From contig NZ_JACCFI010000001.1 of assembly GCF_013410355.1 (NCBI RefSeq), positions 1,364,001-1,428,000 of the forward strand: DNA of 64,000 bases, in the 5' to 3' direction. The DNA comes from Agromyces hippuratus (lineage in GTDB: Bacteria > Actinomycetota > Actinomycetes > Actinomycetales > Microbacteriaceae). Below, piece by piece: positions 39,894 through 49,581 of the stretch. The notes beneath the pieces were generated by a model. It was given only the letters and a program-made list of their open reading frames with translations, searched no databases and was not told the origin of the DNA. Position 1 is the first letter of the stretch, and each line of letters opens with the position of its first letter. The translations under genes were made by a program, and so were the position numbers.

Positions 39894-42800
39894 CTACTCG
39901 GCGGACTCCTCCGCACGGCGACGACGGATCATCATCGCGGCGATCAGGAGCGCACCGGCGGCGAGCAGACCGCCCGCGCCCCACAGGAGTGGCGCTCCCG
40001 CGAACCCGGTCGAGGCGATGGCGCCCGCCTGCGGGATCTTTACCGTGACCGTCGAGTCGTCGCAGATCACCGGCAGCTCGGGGTCGATCACCGAGAACAG
40101 CGCGACCTCACCCTCCGCGGTCGGCGCCGGCGGATCGACCAGGTCGTTCCAGCAGACCTCACCGGTGTTGTCGATGCTCGACTTCTTCGAGGCGGGGTTC
40201 AGCGTCACGCTCAACACCACGTCGGGAGCATCCGGCTCGGTGCCGCCGATCATGCCGTTCAGCACGCAGTGGAGCGTGCCGCCGTAGCCGGCCGAATCCT
40301 TGCCGGTGACCTCGCAGTCGTCCCAGCGCGGGAAGGCGGGAGCGGGATCGGTCGTGATCTCGGTGACCTTGAGGTCGCCGGGGATCTCGTCGAACAGCTC
40401 CACGGCCTCGACCGCGCCGAGCCCCGAGTTGGTGACCGACAGCGTGTAGTCGAACGAGCTGCCCGGCTTCGCCTCGGTCACGCTCGACGTCTTCTCGATC
40501 GTAACGCTCGGATCGCGCTCGACCTCACAGGCCGGAGTGGCCTGCGGGTAGACCGCGAGCACCGACTGGCTCGGGTTGACCTGGAAGGTGATCGTCATCG
40601 GGTTGAACTGGTCGGCGAACGCGTAGCTCTCGAGCTTCGAGTCCTTCACCATGTTCTCCCAGATGTCGACGATGCCGTTCTCACCGACGACGTCGCCCTC
40701 TTCGATCAGGCGCCAGCCCGGCCATCCGATCGAGATGCCCTCGTCGTTGACCACACCGTACGGCCACAGGGTGCGACCGTTGCGCTCGTCCCACGGGATC
40801 TCCATGACGATCGGAGTCGCGTCGGGGTAGACGCCGGCGTCGGGCGTCCAGGTGACGGTGATCGGGCCGGGGGTGACCGAACCGGTCGTCTGCACGTTGT
40901 GGTACAGGTACGGCACGTCGTTCACGCACTGCACGTAGGCGTTCGCCTCCATGGCCTTGGTGGGCACGTCTGCGGTGTCGCAGTCGTTCGTGGGATCGAC
41001 GTCGAACTCCGAGACCTCGACGCACGCCGTGTTCTCGATGTTCTCAGCCGGCACGAGCGGAGGAGCCTCGCCGGGGTTCTCGGGCAGCTCCGGTCCGACC
41101 TCGGGGTCCTTCAGCGTCACGGGGATGGTGATCGTGACGATCGGGCCGGTCTCGAAGGTCGCATCCGTCGTCCAGGTCAGCTCGCTGCCGTTCTGGAGGA
41201 ACGTCCACGAACCGATCGGGTCGAGCGTGATGTCGGCCGGGTCGAACTCGAGCGAGTCGGGCAGGGTGTCGGAGACGACCACGCCCTCGACCGGGGTCGG
41301 CCCGTTGTTCGTCACCGTGAGCACCCAGTCGAAGGTGTTCTCGTCGCTGCCGGCCTCGACCGCGTCGACGCCGTCGGGCAGCACCGCGGACTTCACGATG
41401 CCGACCTCGACGATCGGGATGTCGACACAGCCGCTGATCGGCGTCTCGATCTGGCCGTTCGTGAAGATCGCCCCGTTGAAGAAGCCGTGGCCACTCTCGG
41501 TCTCGACGCACTTCGCGAGGTCGATGTCGGTGATCGTCGTGACGTCGACGACCGCCTGGATGTGCCAGGTCTGGTCGACGCCCGCGAGGATCGGTCGACC
41601 GTCGGCGAGCACCGTGTTCGCACCCGTCCCGGTCCAGCCGGCGACGGGGTCGCCGTCGGGGTCCTCTGCGGTGGCCGTGAACGTCGCGCCCGCCGGGAAG
41701 GCCGGCTCGTCGCTCAGGTCGTAGATGAGGTCCTTCTCGGGGTCGGCGGTGACGACGATCTCGTAGTCCACCGTCCAGGTGCCGTCGAGGTTGTCCGTCG
41801 GCGAGCCGACGACCGTCTTCTCCGCGGTGGCACGCCCGGGCTCATCGCAGGCACTCGCCTCCGTGGGGAGGTCGCCGACGGTCAGGATGGCCGTGTTGCG
41901 GAAGCCGCCCTCGCCTTCGGTGCACTCGACGGTCTCGTCCTCCCACGCATCCTCGGTCACCGTCGCATCGACGGTCACGAAGTACTCGTGGGTGTGCTCG
42001 GCCGCGGTGAGGATCACGTTGCTCGCGAGCTCCTCCGTGGGTTCCGTCGCCGGGTCCGGCCAGCTGCCGCCCGACCCGCCCGGGCCCGTCCACGTCGCCT
42101 CGGAGACCGTGATCCCCTCGCCGAAGTCGGCGAGCGTGTCACTCAGGTCGTAGGTGACAGCAGACACGACGCTCTCGTCGGTGACGGTGATCTTGTAGTC
42201 GATCGTCCAGGTGCCGTCGGCGTTCTGAACGGTCGAGACGACCTCCTTGTCGAGCAGATAGGTGGCCGGGGCCGCGGTGTTCGTGATCTCGCACGTCACC
42301 TCCTGCCCGGGCTGCAGCTCGACGTCGCCACCAGCCGCGTCCAGCACGAGCGGCTCGACGCCGTTCGTGGAGACGCAGCTCCAGAGTGACGGCGTGAACT
42401 CGTCGTCTCCGGCGAAGTCCGCCGCCTCGGAGAGCGTGTAGGCGAGGTTCGAGTCGACGGTTCCCGTCGCCGTTCCGTCGCCCGTGACCGCCGGCGGGTT
42501 GGCCCCGTCGGCAGCGGAGAGGGTCCAGAGCGTCGCCGGGAAGTCCGGCGCGATCTCGAGCGGCAGCACCCGCTTCACGAGGGTGAGCTCCGGCGCGACA
42601 TCCGTGTTCGTGATGTCGCAGTCGACCGTTGCGCCGAGCTCCGTGACCGTGAGGGTCGCGCTCGTCGATCCGGGCGCCGACACGAGGGTGAAGGCGTCCG
42701 CTCCCTGCGGCGAGGTGCAGGCCCACGTCGACGAGACGGCGTACGAGACGCCGTTCGGGTAGGCGGTGCTCACCTCGTTGAGGGTGTAGCCGACTCCGAG

Positions 42801-45800
42801 CTCCACGGACCCGCTCGACGTTCCGTCACCGGTGAAGGCGTCGGTGTCGTCGCCGACGTTCGTGCCGCTGACGGCCCAGTCCGCGGGCAACGCTGCGCCC
42901 CCGTGCTGGTTGTCGACGTGCTTCTCGAGGTTGACGGTCTGCGTGCAGGTGACGGGGTTCGTCACGGTGACGGTGGTCACCGTGCCCGCCAGTGTCTGCT
43001 CGCCGAGTCCGGTCGCGTCCCCGAGGACGCAGCCGTCGGGAACGATCACGTCGGACTCGTCGACCGTCACCTCGGCGCCGTCGGTGTACGGTCCCTGCTC
43101 GCTGCTCCAGGGAACCTCCTGGCCGTCGAGCGTGGCCTGTGCAGTGAAGCCGTCCGGGAGGGACGGGCTGTCCCATTCGATCGGCGCGCCGCCGTTGATG
43201 GTCCAGGCCTTCTCGAGCACCACGACCACCGGGACGTCGAAGCAGGCGTCGTCGACATAGGTGTCACCGGAGGTGACCGTGGCGGTGTTCTCCAGGCCCT
43301 GCTCCTCGCATGTCAGCGACGCGTCGCTGTCGGCGGGCTCGACCGTGAACTTCACCAGCACGGTGAAGACGTCGCTCGCGCCGGCCGGGAGGGCCTGGTT
43401 CGCGACGATCGAGTCGGTCGTCGGCGGAACAGCGCTCCAGCCCGGGTCGACGGTCGCATCGGCGCTCGTCACCGTGCGCTCCGTGATGGTCGCGGCGTCG
43501 GCGAAGTCCGGGGTGTCATCGAGGTCGTAGACGAGGCCCTGGGCGAACGAGAGGTTCGTCACCGTGATGGTGTAGCTCGCCTCCCAGTGGTCGCCGACCC
43601 TGGTGACCGATCCCGTGGTCGCCTTGGTGACCTCGGGCTCGGCGGGGACGCCGCAGCCGGTGTCCGACTGCGTGCTGTTGCCCGATGTGAGGCGCACCTC
43701 GTTCAGGAATCCGACGTTCGGATCCTCCGGAGTCCAGGTGCACGTATCGGTCGTCGGGTCGGCGAACGCCGCCTTGTCGACCTTCGCGGTCACCGTGACG
43801 GTGTACTCCTCGACGACGTCCACGTCGATGGTCCGAGGCGAGCCCACGATCGTGGCCGTCGGATTCGCCTCCGGATCGGCCCAGCTGCCCGAGTCTCCCT
43901 CACCCGCCCAATCGGCGGTGAGGATGTCGACCTCGGGGCCGAACCTCAGGGTGTCTTCGAGGGTGTACTTCGACACGAACTCGCTGTTGCCGGTGACCGT
44001 GACGTCGTACGTGATCGTCCAGACCCCGTCGGCACCCTGGACGACCGTCGGGTCGCCCTTCTCGACGGTCGGCACGCCGCCGTCGGAGATGTCGGTGCAG
44101 TCGCTGTCGTCGAGCACGAAGTTCCCGCTCGTGAGCACGGCCGTGTTGAAGAAGCCCTTGCCCGTGGTCGGAGCGGTCGGAACGCACTCGCGATCGGCTT
44201 CGGGCACTGAACCGAACGGCACGTCGACGTTCAGCACGATCGTGTAGATGTGCGTGGCACCGGCCGCGATCGCGGTGTTCCCGACGACCTCGATGGTTCC
44301 GCCCGCGTACGGCTCGGCCGCTCCATCGTCGATCGTGTACGAGTTGAACTCGACGCCGGCCGGGAAGCCGGGCTCGTCGGAGAGCTGGTAGTACGAGGGC
44401 TTGGAACCGGGATCCGTGTTCGACACCGTCAGGGTGTAGGCCACGTTCCAGCTGCTGTCGGGCTGCTGGGAGGACGTCGCCCCCGACTTCACGATCTTCG
44501 GCGCACTCGGTGCGTCGCAGGCGGTGTCGGTGGTCGTGACACCGGCGACGGTCAGGATGGCGGCGTTGTTGAACGCGCCGGCATCCGGCGTCGACGGGCA
44601 CGCCGACTGGGCGGGCGTGAGCGTCGGTCCGGTCAAGACGATTCCACTCACGGAGATGCGGTAGACGTCGCTCGGGTCGGGATCGCCGGCCGCGAGATAT
44701 GCGCCGACGGCGAGCGCCGTGCCGTCGACCCACGGAGCAGCCGCTCCGCCGTCCTTCGCGAGCGTGAAGGTCGCCGTCGAGACGTCGACTCCGGCACCGA
44801 ACCTGGTGTCGTCGTAGAGGTCGTAGACCCCGCCGATCGCACCCGTGTTCGTGACGGTGACGTCATAGGCGATCGACCACGTTCCGTCGGCGGCCTGACT
44901 CACCGAGCCCGGCACGACCGCCTTGTCGTGCACGATCGTCGGCTTGTCGATCGACACGCAGCCGGTCGCGGTGCCGGTCTGGTTGCCGGCCGTCACCTTC
45001 GCGGTGTTGTCGAGGTTCGGGCAGAGGAGCGCCGGGGCATCCGCGCCGATCGCGACCTTGATCGCGACGGTGTAGACGTGCGTGTCGACCCCGGCGGTGC
45101 CGACGAGCGTCACGTTGTCGGCGAGCAGGGTGTTCCCGGCTGCGCCGGTCCACCCGGGCACGAGGGTCACGCCGGCCGGCGGAGTGACCGTGCGTTCGAG
45201 CACGTCCACGGATGCCGGGTAGGCGAGCGTGTCGTCGAGGTCGTACTGCACGCTCGTGGTGGCCGAGGGGTTGGTCACCGTGATCGTGTAGGGCAGCGTC
45301 CAGGTGCCGTCGCCGTTGTCGACGGCGGTGCCGCCGACCTTGGCGATCGTCGGCTTGACCGGGAGCGAGCAGTCCTCAGCGGGGTACGTGACGCCGCCGA
45401 CGGTCATGACCGCGGTGTTCAGGAAGCCGACGGTGCCCGGGGTGCCCGCGTCGCACGCGGTCGGGCTCGTGCCGCTGAAGTCGGCGCCCGGTGCGACCGT
45501 CGCGTTGACGGTGACGTGCCAGGTGTGCGACGTGCCCTTGACGAGGTTCGGCTCACCGGCGAATGCCTGCTCACTGCCGAACGCGACGTTCCACGGCGTC
45601 AGCGAGCCCGGTGGTGCCGGCAGCGTGCGCTGGTAGCTCGCGCTGTTCACCGTGACGTTCGCCCCGAAGTCGAGCGTGTCGGTGAGGCTGTACGTCAGAT
45701 CCTGGAACGCGCTCGGGTTCGTCACGACGATGTCGTAGCCGATGTCCCAGCTGATGCCGTCGGCGTTGGGGGTGGGAACGGCAGCGGTCTTGACGATCGT

Positions 45801-48800
45801 CGGCGTGATCGCCTTGAGCGTGTTCGTCACGGTGCAGTCGACCTTGTCGCCCGGTGCGAGCGGCGGGACCGAGGGACCGGGAACGGCTGCTCCCCCGTTC
45901 GTCGAGCAGAGCCACGTGCCGGCCGCGAACTGGTCGGCGTTCGGCAGCGCGGTCGACTCGGAGAGTGCGATCGTCTCGCCGGCGGGCACATCCACGAATC
46001 CGGCCGTGCCTCCGTCGCCCTGGGCGACGATGGTGGCGCCGACCTTGGCCGCGAGGTTCCACGAGGTCGGCAGCGCCACGTTGCCGGTGACGACCTTCGT
46101 CAGCTTCAGCTGCGGCGGAATCGGCTTGTTCGTGATGACGCAGGTGCCCTGTGCGAGTGCCGTCAACGTGATCGTCGTCGTCGTGACGTACTGTCCGTCA
46201 GGGCTGGTCTTGCACTGGATGCTCACCTGCTCGTAGCCGGTCGGGCCGTCCTCCTCGGAGATCGTGTAGCTCGTGCCCGGTCGGACGAGCACGGTGCTGC
46301 CGCTCGTCGTCTGCACGGGATCGAGGCCCGGGACCGAACCGCTCGGCGTGGCGACGAGGGTCCAGTCGCCCGGTTCGGCGTCGGTGCCCGGGAGTTGCTG
46401 AACGCTCTTGAGCAGCGTCAGCTGCGCGGTCTGGTTCACCGCGGTGCACTGCACGCGGAAGCCGAGGGGCACCGTCACGCCGCCGTTCAGGCCGTCGGCG
46501 AATCCGGGCACGACCACGCCCTGCGCGTTCGTCTGCACGCAGTCCCAACTGCCGGACGAACCCGGAATCGGAACGGCGTTCGCGCCGAGCGTCTGCACGT
46601 AGCGGGGGTCGCCGCTCTCGGTGAGCGGGTAGGTCACGTTCGGCGTCACGAGTGCGGTCGCGCCGGCGCTGCCGGTCGCCCCGTTCGGGCCGGCGAGCGC
46701 CCCTCCGGGTGCCACGGCGTCGAGGTTCCACGTGTTCGCGGCGACGCCGCCGTTGGCCACCGTCTTCTTCAGCGTGAGCTGGGAGTCGCAGGTGACCGTG
46801 TTCGTGATCGTGTATGTGTTGTCACCGGGTTGGAGCGTCGGACTGAAGGGCAGGGAGCCGTCGGCAGGCGCCTGGCCGTTCGCGAGCGTGACCTTCCGGT
46901 CGGTGATCGTGCAGAGGTCGCGTGAGCCGACGCCCGTCGTCTCGTTGAGCGCGACGACGGTGTTCGCCGGCAGCGGGCCCTGCGCGGTCACCCACGGCGC
47001 GTTGGCGCCGTCGACCGTCACCTGCGCGGTGAGCCCGGTGGGCTGGTTGCCGTGCTGGTACGTGGTGCCGTTGACCACCCAGACCTTGTTGACACTGAAG
47101 TTCGACTGCGGCAGTGGCGGTCGGTTCCAGACGTTGCAGGTGACCGCCTGCGTCGAACTGACCGGGATCGAGAATCCGTCGGCCTCGTTGGACACGGTGA
47201 TGGCGTTGCCGGTGGCCTGATCGGTGCAGACCGCGTTCTTGCCGCCCGTCTGCACGATGCTGTGACCCTGCGGGTCTTCCGTGACCTTCACCGTGCCGTT
47301 GGTCGTGCCGCCCGCGAACGTGAGGGGCAGGTTGACGGCACCGGTGCCTGCAGCAGTCGTGCCCTCCTGCGTCGGAGGGGTGATGCCGGGCGTCGTCGGT
47401 GCGGCGGTGAACTTCCAGCCGCCGGCGGGGGTCTGACCGGTCTTCTGCTCGCCGGTGCTCGAGCTCGAGACGACCTGCTTGACGACCGAGACCGAGCCCT
47501 GGCAGGCGCCGAGCGCGAGTTCGCGCAGGATCGTTCCAGCCTGGTCGTAGCTCGACGACTGGAAGTAGTCGGAGTTCAGCTGGTCGCCCGAGATGGCGAC
47601 GAGGTTGTCGGGCGAGCCGCCGACACCGCTGCCGACGCCGAAGGCGATGACGCGGGTGCCGAGCGCCTTCACCGCGTTCGCCGAGAACACGCCGTTCTCG
47701 ACCTCGCGGAAGCGGGTGCGGTTGCCGGGACCCTCATCGTTCGCATAGACCGTCGGGTTGCCGTCGGTGAGCACGAGCGCGATGTCGTACTGCGTGCCGC
47801 TCGTCGCGACCTGGTAGATGCCGCGGTCCCAGTTCGTCGCCTCGGTCGGCGTCGTGAAGGTGTCGATGTGATTGCGCACGGTGTTCGCGCCGGCGACCGT
47901 CGACACCGGGGTGATGCCGAGGTTCGAGCCGGCCGTCGCCGGGGCGACGTTGTTGAACGTGAAGATGCCGACCTGCGAGGGAGTGCCCTGCAGCGCGGTG
48001 ACGAAGCCCTTCGCAGCGTTCTTCAGATCGGTGAAGTTCGGTGCCACGGATCCCGAGAGGTCGATGACGAGTGCGATGCGCACACCGCACTGCTGGGCAC
48101 GTGTCGGATTCGCGAGCGAGTTCTGCCAGATGCCTCCGGACGCGTTGTTCGCCGTGTTGCCCGTCGCGATCATGAAGTCGCTCAGCGAGCTGAGAGTCTC
48201 GCCGGCGTCGACATCCGCGATGCGGAACCGATAGGGCGCGGAGGCGGGCGTCTCGCCGACGGCGAGCGTGTCATTGGCGAACCAGGTCGCCGGGACGCCG
48301 GGCACTGCCTGGGCGACCCAGAAGTTGGAGTTGTTGGCGTTCGGAACCGAGAAGGTGCAGACGCCTGCGGGAGTGGACACGCACGTCGCCCACGGCTGGT
48401 TGATGACCGAGCCGAAGGAGCCGCTGTTGTCGGTGTACAGCTGCAGGGTCACTCCACCGAGGCCGCCGACGCTGGAGGTGCCGGTGCGCGAGCCGCCCAC
48501 CTGGACGTTGATGGTTGCGGGACCCGTGTACGTGTGCGTGAAGGTGCACGCGGCGGTCTTGCTGTTGCCGCTCCCGTAGGTGACCGTGCGGTCGTCTTCA
48601 TCCCATGAGGGGTCGCCGCCGCCCGGGCCACCGGTGGTGCAGGTGAAGTCGGTGAGCGTGTAGTTCGCCGGTCCGGCATCGGCGAAGAGGGTGTACGTCG
48701 CGGAACGCGGCACCGAGCGGGTCTGCCCCGAGGTGAAGTTGTAGTTGTCGGCGTTGCTCGAGCGAACGGCGTGCAGGGTCCACTGGCCCGGGGTCGCCGA

Positions 48801-49301
48801 ACCGCCGGAGACGACGTTGGTGATGGTGAGACTGGCGCAGGTGCCCGCCGCCGTACAGTCGGCGGTGTCCGCCGGGAAGACCGCCATCGGCGTGACGTCC
48901 GTCGGCGCCTTGAGGTCCTGGGCCGGCGGAGCCTGAGCGGGTGGGTCGGCCGGCGCCTTCTTGGCAGGAGCCTCCTCGGCAGGCGCCTCGGACGGCTCCT
49001 CGGTCGCGGGCTCCTCGGTTGCGGGCTCCTCGCTCGCTGGTGCATCACTCGCAGGGGCGTCGCTCGTCGACTCTTCGCTCGACGTCGCCTCCTGCGTCTC
49101 ACTCGTCGTAGCGGCATCCGGTGCCGGCTCGGCCGTCTGTTCCGCGAACGCCGTCATCGGCAGCCCGATCGCGAGCAGGGCGCCGACCGAGAGCGATGCG
49201 ATGAGCGCGGTGACCCTGCGCTTCCTCGTCTCCACTCGCTGTCGGCGCGCCCGGCGGGGTCGCACGTCGTCGTGGGAAGTGTTGCCGAACCAGCTGTCCA
49301 T
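39894..49301 (-). CDS. Giant secreted vWA- and DUF11-repeat surface protein (3135 aa)
   Basis: Likely wall-anchored adhesin or stalk protein. In order: signal peptide (about 30-52, ending TAFA); Ala/Glu/Pro/Ser-rich linker (about 55-125); a beta domain; a von Willebrand A domain with MIDAS motif DLSGS near residue 413 (about 405-600). Next come prealbumin/CNA-B-like repeats with VxK starts and CxxxN ends, then at least eight DUF11-like repeats of about 130 residues, each opening P-x-I/V-x-K and closing GF-x-NTA-x-LT..C. The shared Cys-bounded module (about 2790-2924: CVNDVPYLY...WPGWR...NPSQSVLAVYPQATPAC) and one more DUF11 domain follow. The tail has IASTGFAGAP, a hydrophobic helix and RRRR, like a sortase signal without LPXTG. 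The start at 49301 has GAAGG 7 nt upstream. No sortase is encoded nearby. The ligand is unknown. Confidence 0.8.
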   Translation of the reverse strand: MDSWFGNTSHDDVRPRRARRQRVETRKRRVTALIASLSVGALLAIGLPMTAFAEQTAEPAPDAATTSETQEATSSEESTSDAPASDAPASEEPATEEPATEEPSEAPAEEAPAKKAPADPPAQAPPAQDLKAPTDVTPMAVFPADTADCTAAGTCASLTITNVVSGGSATPGQWTLHAVRSSNADNYNFTSGQTRSVPRSATYTLFADAGPANYTLTDFTCTTGGPGGGDPSWDEDDRTVTYGSGNSKTAACTFTHTYTGPATINVQVGGSRTGTSSVGGLGGVTLQLYTDNSGSFGSVINQPWATCVSTPAGVCTFSVPNANNSNFWVAQAVPGVPATWFANDTLAVGETPASAPYRFRIADVDAGETLSSLSDFMIATGNTANNASGGIWQNSLANPTRAQQCGVRIALVIDLSGSVAPNFTDLKNAAKGFVTALQGTPSQVGIFTFNNVAPATAGSNLGITPVSTVAGANTVRNHIDTFTTPTEATNWDRGIYQVATSGTQYDIALVLTDGNPTVYANDEGPGNRTRFREVENGVFSANAVKALGTRVIAFGVGSGVGGSPDNLVAISGDQLNSDYFQSSSYDQAGTILRELALGACQGSVSVVKQVVSSSSTGEQKTGQTPAGGWKFTAAPTTPGITPPTQEGTTAAGTGAVNLPLTFAGGTTNGTVKVTEDPQGHSIVQTGGKNAVCTDQATGNAITVSNEADGFSIPVSSTQAVTCNVWNRPPLPQSNFSVNKVWVVNGTTYQHGNQPTGLTAQVTVDGANAPWVTAQGPLPANTVVALNETTGVGSRDLCTITDRKVTLANGQAPADGSLPFSPTLQPGDNTYTITNTVTCDSQLTLKKTVANGGVAANTWNLDAVAPGGALAGPNGATGSAGATALVTPNVTYPLTESGDPRYVQTLGANAVPIPGSSGSWDCVQTNAQGVVVPGFADGLNGGVTVPLGFRVQCTAVNQTAQLTLLKSVQQLPGTDAEPGDWTLVATPSGSVPGLDPVQTTSGSTVLVRPGTSYTISEEDGPTGYEQVSIQCKTSPDGQYVTTTTITLTALAQGTCVITNKPIPPQLKLTKVVTGNVALPTSWNLAAKVGATIVAQGDGGTAGFVDVPAGETIALSESTALPNADQFAAGTWLCSTNGGAAVPGPSVPPLAPGDKVDCTVTNTLKAITPTIVKTAAVPTPNADGISWDIGYDIVVTNPSAFQDLTYSLTDTLDFGANVTVNSASYQRTLPAPPGSLTPWNVAFGSEQAFAGEPNLVKGTSHTWHVTVNATVAPGADFSGTSPTACDAGTPGTVGFLNTAVMTVGGVTYPAEDCSLPVKPTIAKVGGTAVDNGDGTWTLPYTITVTNPSATTSVQYDLDDTLAYPASVDVLERTVTPPAGVTLVPGWTGAAGNTLLADNVTLVGTAGVDTHVYTVAIKVAIGADAPALLCPNLDNTAKVTAGNQTGTATGCVSIDKPTIVHDKAVVPGSVSQAADGTWSIAYDVTVTNTGAIGGVYDLYDDTRFGAGVDVSTATFTLAKDGGAAAPWVDGTALAVGAYLAAGDPDPSDVYRISVSGIVLTGPTLTPAQSACPSTPDAGAFNNAAILTVAGVTTTDTACDAPSAPKIVKSGATSSQQPDSSWNVAYTLTVSNTDPGSKPSYYQLSDEPGFPAGVEFNSYTIDDGAAEPYAGGTIEVVGNTAIAAGATHIYTIVLNVDVPFGSVPEADRECVPTAPTTGKGFFNTAVLTSGNFVLDDSDCTDISDGGVPTVEKGDPTVVQGADGVWTITYDVTVTGNSEFVSKYTLEDTLRFGPEVDILTADWAGEGDSGSWADPEANPTATIVGSPRTIDVDVVEEYTVTVTAKVDKAAFADPTTDTCTWTPEDPNVGFLNEVRLTSGNSTQSDTGCGVPAEPEVTKATTGSVTRVGDHWEASYTITVTNLSFAQGLVYDLDDTPDFADAATITERTVTSADATVDPGWSAVPPTTDSIVANQALPAGASDVFTVLVKFTVEPADSDASLTCEEQGLENTATVTSGDTYVDDACFDVPVVVVLEKAWTINGGAPIEWDSPSLPDGFTAQATLDGQEVPWSSEQGPYTDGAEVTVDESDVIVPDGCVLGDATGLGEQTLAGTVTTVTVTNPVTCTQTVNLEKHVDNQHGGAALPADWAVSGTNVGDDTDAFTGDGTSSGSVELGVGYTLNEVSTAYPNGVSYAVSSTWACTSPQGADAFTLVSAPGSTSATLTVTELGATVDCDITNTDVAPELTLVKRVLPLEIAPDFPATLWTLSAADGANPPAVTGDGTATGTVDSNLAYTLSEAADFAGDDEFTPSLWSCVSTNGVEPLVLDAAGGDVELQPGQEVTCEITNTAAPATYLLDKEVVSTVQNADGTWTIDYKITVTDESVVSAVTYDLSDTLADFGEGITVSEATWTGPGGSGGSWPDPATEPTEELASNVILTAAEHTHEYFVTVDATVTEDAWEDETVECTEGEGGFRNTAILTVGDLPTEASACDEPGRATAEKTVVGSPTDNLDGTWTVDYEIVVTADPEKDLIYDLSDEPAFPAGATFTATAEDPDGDPVAGWTGTGANTVLADGRPILAGVDQTWHIQAVVDVTTITDIDLAKCVETESGHGFFNGAIFTNGQIETPISGCVDIPIVEVGIVKSAVLPDGVDAVEAGSDENTFDWVLTVTNNGPTPVEGVVVSDTLPDSLEFDPADITLDPIGSWTFLQNGSELTWTTDATFETGPIVTITIPVTLKDPEVGPELPENPGEAPPLVPAENIENTACVEVSEFDVDPTNDCDTADVPTKAMEANAYVQCVNDVPYLYHNVQTTGSVTPGPITVTWTPDAGVYPDATPIVMEIPWDERNGRTLWPYGVVNDEGISIGWPGWRLIEEGDVVGENGIVDIWENMVKDSKLESYAFADQFNPMTITFQVNPSQSVLAVYPQATPACEVERDPSVTIEKTSSVTEAKPGSSFDYTLSVTNSGLGAVEAVELFDEIPGDLKVTEITTDPAPAFPRWDDCEVTGKDSAGYGGTLHCVLNGMIGGTEPDAPDVVLSVTLNPASKKSSIDNTGEVCWNDLVDPPAPTAEGEVALFSVIDPELPVICDDSTVTVKIPQAGAIASTGFAGAPLLWGAGGLLAAGALLIAAMMIRRRRAEESAE

Positions 49302-49581
49302 GATTGGCCTTCTTGTGCTCGGGTGAGAAAGCAGAACGAGACTGTTGCGCAGTCGGGGCGAGTCAAGCAGAGAAAATGGGGGACACGAAAGGGCGCGTCT
49401 GACACCAGTCCGGGGGACACGGACATGCAGAAATGGCGAATTCATCAGGAAGTTCGCATCCCATGTCACCCGAAAGCGGGGTACGCGAGATTTGCTCATG
49501 CGCCTCGAATGGGGGACACGCAGAGAAGCGGACCAGGTCTGGGACCCGGTCCGCTTCTCGTGTGCGGTGTGCGGTGCGGCG
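49302..49581 (-). promoter_or_regulatory. Upstream region of the 3135-aa gene: TGTCACCC...GGGGTAC element and three GGGGGACAC copies
   Basis: TGTCACCCGAAAGCGGGGTAC (49464-49484) resembles the elements before the other three surface genes. GGGGGACAC is repeated in direct orientation at 49378-49386, 49412-49420 and 49511-49519. On the minus strand CATGAGCAAATC precedes the element. No clear -10/-35 pair is seen. Confidence 0.4.
49523..49559 (-). terminator. Terminator of the 2388-residue surface-protein gene
   Basis: A 12-bp stem GAGAAGCGGACC/GGTCCGCTTCTC, 23 nt beyond the stop at 49582, so the two giant genes are probably separate transcripts. Confidence 0.65.
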
